In this document: positions 1-8,167 of the stretch, in pieces
Position numbering within the stretch: the first letter of the stretch is position 1
Layout of the letters: each line of letters opens with the position of its first letter
Assembly (NCBI RefSeq): GCF_022213065.1
Contig: NZ_JAKLJA010000004.1
Span: 124,001 to 188,000 of the forward strand
Origin: Paraburkholderia tagetis
GTDB lineage: Bacteria > Pseudomonadota > Gammaproteobacteria > Burkholderiales > Burkholderiaceae
Direction: 5' to 3'
Length of the DNA: 64,000 bases
Notes under the pieces: model-generated
Database searches by the model: none
Told to the model about the DNA's origin: nothing
The model's input: only the letters and a program-made list of their open reading frames with translations
Made by a program: the position numbers and the translations under genes

Positions 1-1125
1 GCCACGCTGATCTCGGCGCAGGTGACGATCACCACCGGCTTCGACGCTGCACACGATACGCTCGGCTTCACCGGCAGCGCGGCGACGGGCAACATCGCGG
101 CGAGCTATAACGCCGGCACGGGTGTGCTGACGTTGACGGTGAGCAGCGGGACGGCGTCGCTGGCCCAATGGCAGGCGGCGCTGCAGTCGGTCACGTATGC
201 CGACTCGGCGCATGGCGCGAGCGGCAGCCGCACGGTGACGTTCTCGGTCAGCGACGGCGTGAAGCACAGCGCGCTCGCGTCCAACACGGTCAGCATCGTC
301 GCGGGGCCATCGGGCGGCTCGCCGACATCCTCGTTGCCGACGCAGACCGGGGAGGGGCACTTCGGCGCCGCCTCGTCCTCGACGCACGGGAGCGGCTCGG
401 ACCACACGGCCCCGGCCTACGTGCTCGACGAGTTCGATCGGCCGGTCCAGCTCGGCTCGCTGCCCGTGGTGCCCACGATCACGTTCTCGGACCCGAACGC
501 GACGCACATTCCGCACTCGCTCGACAGGACGACGGTGCCGCGCTTCGACGCAACGGCGCTCGACGCGGCGCTCGCGCTCACGCCCCCACCCGTGGACGTG
601 CCGGCGCCGCTGCCGGAGCTTGCGCTTGCGGTGCGCCCCGACGATCCGTTCTCGATCGATGTCGCGACGCTGTTGCCGCCCTCGGCGGCGCTGCACGGCA
701 CGGACGTCACGGTCCGGCTCGCCGATGGCCGCTCGCTGCCGGGCTGGGTCCATTACGACGCCGCGAACGGCGTGCTGCGCGGAAAGTTGCCGCCGGGCGC
801 GCAGGACGTGCACATCGTCATGCGCACACGCGATGCGGCGGGCCATGAGACGCGCCGCGAAATCGTGCTGGCGCCGCCTGGTCATCGCGGGGCGCATGGT
901 GCACCTCATGGCGACCCCCCCGGCGATCGCACCGGCGATCCCTCCGGCCTCGATCATCCGACGGCACCCGGCCACGCCGCCCGCACGGGCGCCGAGCCAG
1001 TGCTCGCGCGCGCCGGGCACCCCGAGGGCAAGCCCTCGCTCGATCAGCAATTCCAGCGCGCGCGCGTGGCGTTGCACGTGACGCGGCCCAACGCTGGCGT
1101 TGCAGGTGGCACCACTCGCACATGA
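1..1125 (+). CDS. C-terminal part of a large Ig/cadherin-like repeat surface or secreted protein (5' end outside window)
   Basis: The reading frame is open from the first base, so this is the 3' end of a longer gene. The first ~100 residues look like the last of a series of beta-sandwich repeats of the VCBS/putative-Ig type found in giant adhesins (Thr/Ser/Gly-rich, with a TVTFSVSDG segment). A spacer rich in Ser, Gly and Pro follows. Near residues 205-285 there is a cadherin/He_PIG-like segment (DGRSLPGWVHYD, then GVLRGKLP). The last ~90 residues are Gly/Pro/His-rich and disordered. No RTX nonapeptides or obvious type I secretion signal are visible. The stop overlaps the start of the TolC gene by 4 bp, which argues that the protein is a substrate of, or works with, the export genes that follow. 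The exact family is not determined. Confidence 0.7.
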   Translation, partial: ATLISAQVTITTGFDAAHDTLGFTGSAATGNIAASYNAGTGVLTLTVSSGTASLAQWQAALQSVTYADSAHGASGSRTVTFSVSDGVKHSALASNTVSIVAGPSGGSPTSSLPTQTGEGHFGAASSSTHGSGSDHTAPAYVLDEFDRPVQLGSLPVVPTITFSDPNATHIPHSLDRTTVPRFDATALDAALALTPPPVDVPAPLPELALAVRPDDPFSIDVATLLPPSAALHGTDVTVRLADGRSLPGWVHYDAANGVLRGKLPPGAQDVHIVMRTRDAAGHETRREIVLAPPGHRGAHGAPHGDPPGDRTGDPSGLDHPTAPGHAARTGAEPVLARAGHPEGKPSLDQQFQRARVALHVTRPNAGVAGGTTRT

Positions 1126-2735
1126 ATTTCCGACATTGCCGAACACCCATGAACTTACAACCGTCCGTTGCCGAAGTGATGCCTTCAACCGCTCCCGCTG
1201 CGCGCACAGCGCGCGAGACCCGTTCGCCGCGCAGGCTGCGCCCGTCGCTGATCGCCGCCTCGCTCGCGGCATTGTGGCTGGCGGGCTGCGCCGTTCGCCC
1301 GACGCCGTTTACCGACGCTGAGCGCGTGCAGAGCGCGCAAGCCGACCGCACGGCGATGTTCGCGGACCAGCCGCCGCTGGCCGCGCCCGTGACGCTCGAA
1401 GAGGCGATGGCGCGCGCGATCCGCTACAACCTCGACCATCGCCTGAAAATGATGGAAGAGGCGCTCGCGCAAAAGCAGCTCGACGTCGCCAACTTCGACA
1501 TGCTGCCGCGCCTGACCGCGCAGGCCGGCTATACGAACCGCAATCATCCGCTTGCGTCGTCGTCCGAGGGGCTCTACACGAATACGGAGGTCGTGCCGCC
1601 GTCGTTCTCGACCGACCAGAACGATCGCACGGCCGATCTCATGTTCTCGTGGAATCTGCTCGATTTCGGCGTGAGCTATTTCGAGGCGAAGGAGCAGGCC
1701 GACCGCGTGCTCGTGGTCGAGCAGCGCCGGCGCAAGGTCATGCAGTTGATGATGCAGCAGGTGCGCGAGGCGTATTGGGAAGCCGTGGGCGCGCAGCGAC
1801 TCTCGAGCCGCGTCGGGCCGCTGCTCGCGCAGGCGAAGCAGGCGCTCGACGACTCGCGCCAGTCGCAGCAGGAGGGTTTGCGCTCGCCGCTCGACACGCT
1901 CGCCTATCAGCACTCGCTGCTCGACATCATGCGGCAGCTCGAAATCGTGCGCGACCAGCTCGACGAAGCCAGGCCGCGCCTGGCCTCGCTGATGAACGTC
2001 GCGCCCGGCACCGACTTTACGCTCGCGCCGCCCGAGGGCTTTGCGCGGCCCACCTTCGACATGCCGATGGAGCGCATGGAAGAGACCGCGCTCGAGCGCC
2101 GGCCGGAACTGGTCGAGGCGAGCTACAACGAGCGCATCAGCATCAACGAGACGCACAAGGCGATCGCGAAGCTGCTGCCCGGCATCGAGGTGCAACTGGG
2201 CGGGCACTACGACAGCAACAGCTTTCTCGTCTATCACGCATGGCGCGCGGCCGGCATCAACGTGAGCTGGAATTTGCTGAACGTGCTCAACGCGAAGAAC
2301 ATCCGCGGTCTCGCCGACGCACAGCACGAAGTCGCGCACGCACAGCGGCTCGCGCTCTCGATGGCGGTGCTCACGCAGGTGCACGTGGCGCGCGCCGAGC
2401 TGAGCGCCAAGGAACGCCAGTTCGATCTCAACCGGCAGATCAACGACGTCGACAGCCAGATTCTGCAGCACACGCACAACGCGACGATCGCCAATGCGCA
2501 GGGCAAGCTCGAAGAGATTCGCGCGGCGACCTCGGCGATGATGTCGGAGCTGCGCCTGTATCAGAGCTACGGCGAGCTTGAAAGCGCCTATGGGCAGATG
2601 CTGGCCACGATCGGGCTGGACGCGGTGCCGGCCAACGTCGGCAGCGCCGATTTGAAATCGATCGAGCAGTCGATCGACAAGGAGCAACTGCGGTGGGCCG
2701 CATTCGGCCACGCGGACGGAGTGAAGACGCAATGA
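1122..2735 (+). CDS. TolC-family outer membrane efflux/secretion protein (lipoprotein)
   Basis: 537 residues. After a basic N-terminus a signal sequence ends in a lipobox (LWLAGC, Cys about residue 55), so the protein is probably lipidated. The remainder is the duplicated long-helix TolC/OEP fold: MARAIRYNLDHRLKMMEEAL near residue 100, and Gln/Ala/Glu-rich coiled coils around residues 210-290 and 395-500. TolC proteins form the outer-membrane channel of tripartite pumps and type I secretion systems. The ATG at 1122 overlaps the upstream stop (ATGA); a second ATG at 1149 is possible. The gene overlaps the following adaptor gene by 4 bp, so large protein, channel and adaptor are probably translationally coupled. 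Confidence 0.9.
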   Translation: MNFRHCRTPMNLQPSVAEVMPSTAPAARTARETRSPRRLRPSLIAASLAALWLAGCAVRPTPFTDAERVQSAQADRTAMFADQPPLAAPVTLEEAMARAIRYNLDHRLKMMEEALAQKQLDVANFDMLPRLTAQAGYTNRNHPLASSSEGLYTNTEVVPPSFSTDQNDRTADLMFSWNLLDFGVSYFEAKEQADRVLVVEQRRRKVMQLMMQQVREAYWEAVGAQRLSSRVGPLLAQAKQALDDSRQSQQEGLRSPLDTLAYQHSLLDIMRQLEIVRDQLDEARPRLASLMNVAPGTDFTLAPPEGFARPTFDMPMERMEETALERRPELVEASYNERISINETHKAIAKLLPGIEVQLGGHYDSNSFLVYHAWRAAGINVSWNLLNVLNAKNIRGLADAQHEVAHAQRLALSMAVLTQVHVARAELSAKERQFDLNRQINDVDSQILQHTHNATIANAQGKLEEIRAATSAMMSELRLYQSYGELESAYGQMLATIGLDAVPANVGSADLKSIEQSIDKEQLRWAAFGHADGVKTQ

Positions 2736-3595
2736 ACGGAAGGTGCAGGGCAGGGCAGCGCAGCGCGGCCCGCTTGATGATGTCGATGAAGTCGCTGAAG
2801 GCGCTGAAGACGATGGTGGCGCTCATGGTGGTGGTGGGCGCTCAAAGCTGTCTGGCGGCGGCGCCGGTTGCTGTGCCGGCGGCTGTGGCGGTTATGCCGG
2901 TTGCGGTGGCGGCGCCGCATGCCGACGACGAAGGACGCATTCGCGTACAGCTTGTCGCGCGCGACGAGGTCGAACTGTCGAGCGAAATCAGCGCGAAGAT
3001 TGCCGCGATGCCGTATCGCGAAGGCGACGCGTTCCGCGCGGGCCAGACGCTCGTCTCGCTCGATTGCTCGCTGTACGCCGCGCAATTGCACAAGGCGCAG
3101 GCCGAGTCCGATGCAGCCGTGCAGCTCAAGCATGTCGACGACCGGCTCTCGGAACTGCATTCGATTGGCGAGATCGACGTGCAGCAAGCCGCGGCGCGTG
3201 CGAAGGCGAGTGCTGCCGAGGTTGCCTATATGCAGGCGACCGTGCGCAAGTGCAGCATTGGCGCGCCGTTCGATGGGCGTGTTGTGAAGCGCAGCGCGGC
3301 GGCGCAGCAGTTCGCTCAGCCAGGCAAGACGCTATTGACGGTCGTCGACACGGGCCATCTCGAACTGAAGATGATCGTGCCGTCGAAATGGCTTGCCTGG
3401 CTCAAGCCCGGCCATTCGTTGGTGGTCAGGGTGGATGAGGTCGGCAAGACCTATCCGGCCGCGGTCGCGCGCATCGGTGCGCGCGTGGACCCCGTGACGC
3501 AGACCGTTGATGTGACAGCCGCGCTGTCCGGTCATCCCCCGGAACTTCTGCCTGGCATGAGTGGCTGGGCGAGTTTTGCTGGGACCGCCCGCTAG
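2732..3595 (+). CDS. HlyD/RND-type periplasmic adaptor protein
   Basis: 287 residues from the ATG that overlaps the TolC stop (ATGA). An N-terminal hydrophobic segment (residues ~20-45, ending SCLAAAP) is a signal peptide or anchor. The body has the usual membrane-fusion-protein order. The first lipoyl half (EGDAFRAGQTLVSLDCS) is followed by a short alpha-hairpin rich in Ala, Gln and Lys. The second lipoyl half is CSIGAPFDGRVVKRSAAAQQ, and a beta-barrel ends in LLPGMSGWASF. The hairpin is short, as in adaptors of RND-like pumps. It presumably bridges an inner-membrane component to the TolC encoded just upstream. An in-frame upstream start at 2693 would lie inside the TolC gene and is less likely. 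Confidence 0.85.
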   Translation: MNGRCRAGQRSAARLMMSMKSLKALKTMVALMVVVGAQSCLAAAPVAVPAAVAVMPVAVAAPHADDEGRIRVQLVARDEVELSSEISAKIAAMPYREGDAFRAGQTLVSLDCSLYAAQLHKAQAESDAAVQLKHVDDRLSELHSIGEIDVQQAAARAKASAAEVAYMQATVRKCSIGAPFDGRVVKRSAAAQQFAQPGKTLLTVVDTGHLELKMIVPSKWLAWLKPGHSLVVRVDEVGKTYPAAVARIGARVDPVTQTVDVTAALSGHPPELLPGMSGWASFAGTAR

Positions 3596-3658
3596 GGGCT
3601 GTTTACAATCGATCGTTTTCGTTCAGTGGCTCGGTTTTTTTTCGCGTTTCATTGTTTT

Positions 3659-4202
3659 CGCGTTTCCTTGTTTTCGTGTCGGTCTATTAGTGTTGCCCCT
3701 GTGCGGGGCGGCACCTACTTTTCTTTGCAGCCGCAAAGAAAAGTAGGCAAAAGAAAGCGGCTCAAACCGCTAGTGTGACGCCGTACACCTCTTGCCGTTA
3801 ATCGAAGTGGTTCCGGGGCATCCGTCACCTCGCACCTTGAAACTGAGTGACAAAGGAGTCATGCATCCCGCTGCTCGCTACGCGCGCAGCGGTCGGGTCT
3901 GCGAGGGAAACCATGAGTACTGCCTGGGTAAGCGGATGCCCATGCGCTCCACTGGTTTTGGGTTATGCCCCACGGCGCGCGTAGCGCCGCCGGAGGAATG
4001 AGTCCTTTGTCACTCCGTTGTATGGCGCGTGGTGACAGACGCTCCGGAACCGCTCCGATAATGGGCAAGTGGTCCACTGCGTCACACTAGCGGTTTGAGC
4101 GGCTTTCTTTTGCCTACTTTTCTTTGCCGCTGCAAAGAAAAGTAGGTGCCGCCCCGCACAGGGGCAACGCTAATAGACCGACACGAATACAAGGAAACGC
4201 GA
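3659..4202. repeat. Large inverted-repeat element, copy A
   Basis: This ~544 bp intergenic element is one of three in the window (others at 32958-33515 and 42270-42831). Its two ends are inverted copies of about 120 bp with only a handful of mismatches. Each arm contains a GC hairpin (GCCCC..GGGGC), a 15-bp perfect stem (CCTACTTTTCTTTGC pairing with GCAAAGAAAAGTAGG) and a third hairpin (AGCGG..CCGCT). The inversion continues more weakly towards the centre. The interior of copy A is inverted relative to copies B and C. T-rich and A-rich runs flank the two ends. No transposase or target duplication is evident. Short reading frames inside are conserved only because the DNA is conserved. It fills the 680-bp gap between the adaptor gene and the GAF-HlyD gene. 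Confidence 0.9.
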
Positions 4203-4276
4203 AGGGAAACGCGACAACCCAGTCCCCACGAAATACAAAAAAAACACAGACCCTATTAGCCCCCTGGTAACTGGTC

Positions 4277-5761
4277 ATGAATGCTCCGCTGCGCATCGAC
4301 GCAAGCGCACTCGCCATCCTATGGCAACTCTCGGCACGCGCCCGCGAAGCGCTGTCCGAGGAGACGCTCGGCTTCGTCATCGTCAACGAATCGCTCGCGC
4401 TTGCGCCGTACCGCCAGGCGGCCTGGTGGCGAGCGCCGGCTGCGGTGCCTGGCGCTGTCGCGGCTGTTTCGGGGTTGCCGCAAAGCGACCCGGGCGCGCC
4501 CTACGTGCAGTGGCTTGGCGAGGTGTGCCGCGTGCTCGACCGCCGCTCGGCCCATCCTCACGCGCGGGCTGCTGCGCAGCGGGGGCCTGGGCAAAGTGAC
4601 CAAGGCAGCCAGGGCAGCCAGGTCAGCCAGGGCAACGCGCCCAGCGCCACACCGAGCCCCCCTGAGCAGCCCGCCGCCGACGCGGCGCGCAAGTCGCCCT
4701 ACGCGTTCACCGCCTATGCGCTGCCGGAGCCGCTCGCGGCCGACTGGAGCGCCTGGTGGCCGGCGCATGCACTGTGGGTGCCGCTCATCGACCGCGCGGG
4801 CCGCTCGTTGGGCGGCGTGGTGTTCGCGCGCGACGAGCCGTGGACGCAGGTCGACGAGGTGCTGTTCGCCGAGCTGGCCTGCGTCTGGTCGCATGCGCTG
4901 GCGGCCTTCGCGCCGCGGGCCTCGTGGATCGAGCGCGCGCGGCTCGCGCTGCGCGCAGGCAAGCAGCGCCGCCGTGCGCTTGTGGCGCTTGCCTGTGCCC
5001 TCGTGGTGCCGGTGCCGCTCACCGTGCTCGCGCCGGCCGAGGTGACGCCCAAGGATCCGTTCGTGGTGCGCTCGCCGCTCGACGGCGTCATCGACCGTCT
5101 CATCGCGCAGCCCAATCAGCGCGTGGCGGCGGGCGCGCCCCTCTTCGCGCTCGATTCCACGGCGCTTGCCTCGCGCTATGCGCTCGCGAACAAGAACTAC
5201 GCCACGGCGCAGGAGGAGTACCGGCAGACCGCGCAGCTTGCCGTCACCGACGACAAGGACCGGCTCGACATGGCATTGCGCAAGGGCAAGCTCGATGCAA
5301 GCGCGGTCGAACTCGACTACACGGCGCGGGAGCTGGCGCGCGTGCGTGTGAGCGCGCCGCGCGCGGGCGTGGCGGTTTTTTCCGATCCGAACGACTGGAA
5401 CGGCAAGGCCGTGTCGATCGGCGAGAAGGTGATGCTGCTCGCCGATCCCGCCCACGTCGAACTGACGGCCTGGGTTCCGGCCGCCGACAACGTCGACGTC
5501 GTGCCGGGCGCGACGCTCACGCTGTATCCGAAGAGCTCGCCGCTCGCGGCCTACGACGCGCGCATCGACACCGTCGCCTATCACGCGGAGCCCACGCCGG
5601 ACGGCATCGTGGCCTACCGCGTGAGGGCGACGTTCGTCGGCGCGGCCCAGCCGCCGCTCGGCGCGATGGGCACGGCGCGCATTCATGGCCGCTGGGTGCC
5701 GCTCGCCTACTGGCTGTTGCGGCGCCCGCTCGCGTCGGCGCGGCAGTGGCTCGGCTGGTAA
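4277..5761 (+). CDS. GAF-like/HlyD-family membrane-anchored adaptor protein
   Basis: 494 residues with an unusual architecture. Residues ~1-215 resemble a GAF-type sensory domain (LWVPLIDRAGRSLGGVVFAR near residue 167), interrupted by a Ser/Gln/Pro-rich linker (residues 105-140) with a small SQGSQ repeat. One membrane helix follows (residues ~232-252, RRRALVALACALVVPVPLTV). Then comes a periplasmic HlyD part: lipoyl half VVRSPLDGVIDRLIAQPNQ, a short hairpin, second half VRVSAPRAGVAVFSD, and a beta-barrel. The cytosolic GAF-like part would be an odd addition for a membrane fusion protein. The next gene, 71 bp on, also carries HlyD elements, and the TolC pair lies upstream across repeat A, so all are likely parts of one export system. 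Confidence 0.8.
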   Translation: MNAPLRIDASALAILWQLSARAREALSEETLGFVIVNESLALAPYRQAAWWRAPAAVPGAVAAVSGLPQSDPGAPYVQWLGEVCRVLDRRSAHPHARAAAQRGPGQSDQGSQGSQVSQGNAPSATPSPPEQPAADAARKSPYAFTAYALPEPLAADWSAWWPAHALWVPLIDRAGRSLGGVVFARDEPWTQVDEVLFAELACVWSHALAAFAPRASWIERARLALRAGKQRRRALVALACALVVPVPLTVLAPAEVTPKDPFVVRSPLDGVIDRLIAQPNQRVAAGAPLFALDSTALASRYALANKNYATAQEEYRQTAQLAVTDDKDRLDMALRKGKLDASAVELDYTARELARVRVSAPRAGVAVFSDPNDWNGKAVSIGEKVMLLADPAHVELTAWVPAADNVDVVPGATLTLYPKSSPLAAYDARIDTVAYHAEPTPDGIVAYRVRATFVGAAQPPLGAMGTARIHGRWVPLAYWLLRRPLASARQWLGW

Positions 5762-5773
5762 GCCGTGCGTGGT

Positions 5774-5791
5774 GTGTACGCGTATGTACAC
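5774..5791. other. Small perfect inverted repeat between the GAF-HlyD and M50 genes
   Basis: GTGTAC and GTACAC (6-bp arms, 6-base spacer) lie in the 71-bp gap between the two genes. Just downstream is an AT-rich CGTATATATG. It could be an operator or a small RNA hairpin; no T-run follows, so it is not a convincing terminator. Confidence 0.3.
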
Positions 5792-5832
5792 GTATATATG
5801 CCGTGTGTTCTCTCACTTGACGTAGCGCTTCG

Positions 5833-7941
5833 ATGCCTCTTCCGACTCTTCGCCAGGAACTGAGCCTGTCGCCCGCCGCCGCGACGCCCGAGGGCGCGCC
5901 CACGTGGATGCTCCACGACCCGGCGGGCAATCGCTTCTTCCAGATTGGCTGGCCCGCGTTCGAGATGCTCTCGCGCTGGTCGATGGGCGATGCCGCCGCG
6001 ATCGTCGCGTCCGTGAATGCCGAGACCACGCTGAATCTGACGCTGGACGACTTCGAGGCACTCGTGCAGACGCTGCGCCAGCAGCATCTGCTGGTGGCGG
6101 CGAACGCGCTCGACACCGGGCGGCTCGCGGGCGCCGCCGCGGCCAGCCAGCTTTCGCACGCAATGTGGCTCCTCAAGCACTACCTGATGATCCGCGTGCC
6201 GCTCTGGCGGCCGATGCCGTTCCTGCGGCGCTTCGCGCGCTACGCCGAACTTGCTTACCGGCCCGCGTTCTGGGCGGTCGTCGCAGGCGCGGCGCTGGCG
6301 GGGCTCGTGCTGGTGTCGCGCCGCTGGGACGAGTTCGTCCATACGTTCCACAGTTACGCGGATCTGCACGGACTCCTCACGATTGGCATCGCCCTGGGCG
6401 TGGCGAAGGTGCTGCACGAGTTCGGGCATGCGTTCACCGCGCATCGTTACGGCTGCCGCGTGCCGACGATGGGCGTGGCGCTGCTCGTGATGGTGCCGGT
6501 GCTCTATACGGATACGACCGAAGCCTGGAAGGTGCCGGGGCGGGCCGAGCGCTTGCGTATCGGCGCGGCGGGCATGCTGACCGAGCTCGCGCTCGCGGCG
6601 TTCGCCACGCTCGCGTGGAGCGTGCTGCCCGACGGGCCGCTGCGCGCGGGCGCTTTCCTGCTCGCGACAACGACCTGGATCGGCACGCTGACGATCAACG
6701 CCAGCCCGTTCATGCGCTTCGACGGCTATTTCCTGCTATCCGACTGGCTCGACATGCCGAACCTGCACGACCGCGCGTTCGCGTTCGGGCGCTGGTGGAT
6801 GCGCGAACGCCTGTTCGGCTTCGGCGACCCGCAACCCGAGCCGTGCGCGCCGCAACGCCGGCGCTTTCTGATCGCCTTTTCGTTCGCGACCTGGCTTTAT
6901 CGGCTCGTCGTGTTTTTTTCGATCGCGCTGCTGGTTTATCACGCGTTTTTCAAGGCGCTGGGTCTCGTGCTCTTTTGCGTGGAGTTCGGATGGTTCATCG
7001 CGCGGCCGGTCGTTCGCGAAGTGCTCGCCTGCTGGCGTCGTCGCGCGGACCTGCACTGGAGGCGCGAAACGCGGCGCAGCGCCATCGTGGGCGGGCTGCT
7101 GTTCGCGTTCTTCGTGCTGCCCTGGCATGGCGGTGTCAATGCGCCGGCCGTGTTCGGCCCGTTGCACGCACAAGGTCTCTACGCACCCGAAGCCGCTTAC
7201 GTGACGCAGACGGCGCCGGTAGCCCGGGACGGGCAGCGCGTGCGCGCAGGCGACGTGCTGGCCGTGCTGGCTTCGCCCGATCTCGCGCATCGGCTGCAAG
7301 CGGCCCAGACCGAGGAAGCGTTGTTGCGCTGGCAACTCGAGCAGCAACCGTTTGACGCGCGGCTGCTCGAGCAGGGCGTGGCGCTGCGGCGGCGCTGGGA
7401 AGCGGCGCGCGAAACGGTGCAGGGGCTGACGGCGCAGGTCGCGCAACTCACGCTGCGCGCGCCGTTCGATGGTGCGGTGCAAACCGACGACGAACTCGCG
7501 CCCGGCACCTGGCTGCCGCGCGGCGAGCGCTTGTTCGCCGTCGTCGGGCCGGCAGGCGTGAAGGGCGAAGCGTTCGTCGGCGAAGACGATGCGGCGCGCG
7601 TTGCACCCGGCGACAGTGTCAGCTTCGTTGCGGCGGTGCCCGAGCTGGAGGCGCTGCATTGCCGCGTCACGGCCGTCGATCGCGTCAACCTCGCCACGCT
7701 CGATGCACCATCGCTCGCGAGCGTCTATGGCGGCCCGCTGCCGGTGCAGGCGCAACCTGGCACGCACCAGCTCGTGCCGCTCGCGGCCACCTACCGCGTG
7801 CGTGTCGGCGCATGCCCGGCGAATGCGGCATGGCCGCGCGAGATCGTCGGCACGGCGACGATAGGCGGCGCGCGCGAGAGTTTCCTCTGGCGCGCGCTCA
7901 AGCGTCTCGTATCGGTCTTCGAGCGCGAGGGCGGCGCCTGA
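5833..7941 (+). CDS. PqqD-like / M50 site-2 metalloprotease / HlyD fusion protein
   Basis: 702 residues, with three parts visible. Residues ~20-90 look like a PqqD-like winged domain (FFQIGWPAFEMLSRWS). Residues ~140-420 form the membrane-embedded M50 core. HEFGH (195-199) gives the zinc ligands and catalytic Glu, YTDTTEAW follows at 225-232, and FMRFDGYFLL near residue 293 supplies the third ligand Asp; several hydrophobic helices surround these. From ~450 on there is a periplasmic HlyD-like lipoyl/beta-barrel region (APVARDGQRVRAGDVLAVLA, then LTLRAPFDGAVQTDDELAPG). This matches the family annotated as 'putative peptide zinc metalloprotease' (YydH-like). The substrate is unknown; context suggests processing or export of the large repeat protein or of a peptide. 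All metal-binding residues appear intact. Confidence 0.85.
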   Translation: MPLPTLRQELSLSPAAATPEGAPTWMLHDPAGNRFFQIGWPAFEMLSRWSMGDAAAIVASVNAETTLNLTLDDFEALVQTLRQQHLLVAANALDTGRLAGAAAASQLSHAMWLLKHYLMIRVPLWRPMPFLRRFARYAELAYRPAFWAVVAGAALAGLVLVSRRWDEFVHTFHSYADLHGLLTIGIALGVAKVLHEFGHAFTAHRYGCRVPTMGVALLVMVPVLYTDTTEAWKVPGRAERLRIGAAGMLTELALAAFATLAWSVLPDGPLRAGAFLLATTTWIGTLTINASPFMRFDGYFLLSDWLDMPNLHDRAFAFGRWWMRERLFGFGDPQPEPCAPQRRRFLIAFSFATWLYRLVVFFSIALLVYHAFFKALGLVLFCVEFGWFIARPVVREVLACWRRRADLHWRRETRRSAIVGGLLFAFFVLPWHGGVNAPAVFGPLHAQGLYAPEAAYVTQTAPVARDGQRVRAGDVLAVLASPDLAHRLQAAQTEEALLRWQLEQQPFDARLLEQGVALRRRWEAARETVQGLTAQVAQLTLRAPFDGAVQTDDELAPGTWLPRGERLFAVVGPAGVKGEAFVGEDDAARVAPGDSVSFVAAVPELEALHCRVTAVDRVNLATLDAPSLASVYGGPLPVQAQPGTHQLVPLAATYRVRVGACPANAAWPREIVGTATIGGARESFLWRALKRLVSVFEREGGA

Positions 7942-8167
7942 AGACCCATGTGGCGGTGCGGCAAGCCGCGCTTCAGGCGCGGCCGGTCGCCGGTAGTGTC
8001 GGTAGTGTCGGCAAAACGGTACAGGGCGACGCATCCTGAACGCCGCTCAATGCCAGTTGTTACGAATTGACGTACTTGTTACCGCACGTTTCAAGATGTC
8101 CTGTCATACCTTCCCAAGCTTGGCCTATGCTTCGCTCACCAAGAAAAAAACCCGGTGGGGGCTGAAA

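Noticed and set aside
1185..2732. Long minus-strand open frame opposite the TolC gene
   Set aside because: Arg/His-rich translation typical of antisense shadows in high-GC genes; no family resemblance or ribosome site.
3792..4001. A short protein (start MPLIEVVPGHPS) with relatives at 33146-33382 and 42372-42698
   Set aside because: All three lie inside the inverted-repeat element, begin with TTG, have no ribosome site and differ in length. Their similarity is explained by DNA conservation of the repeat.
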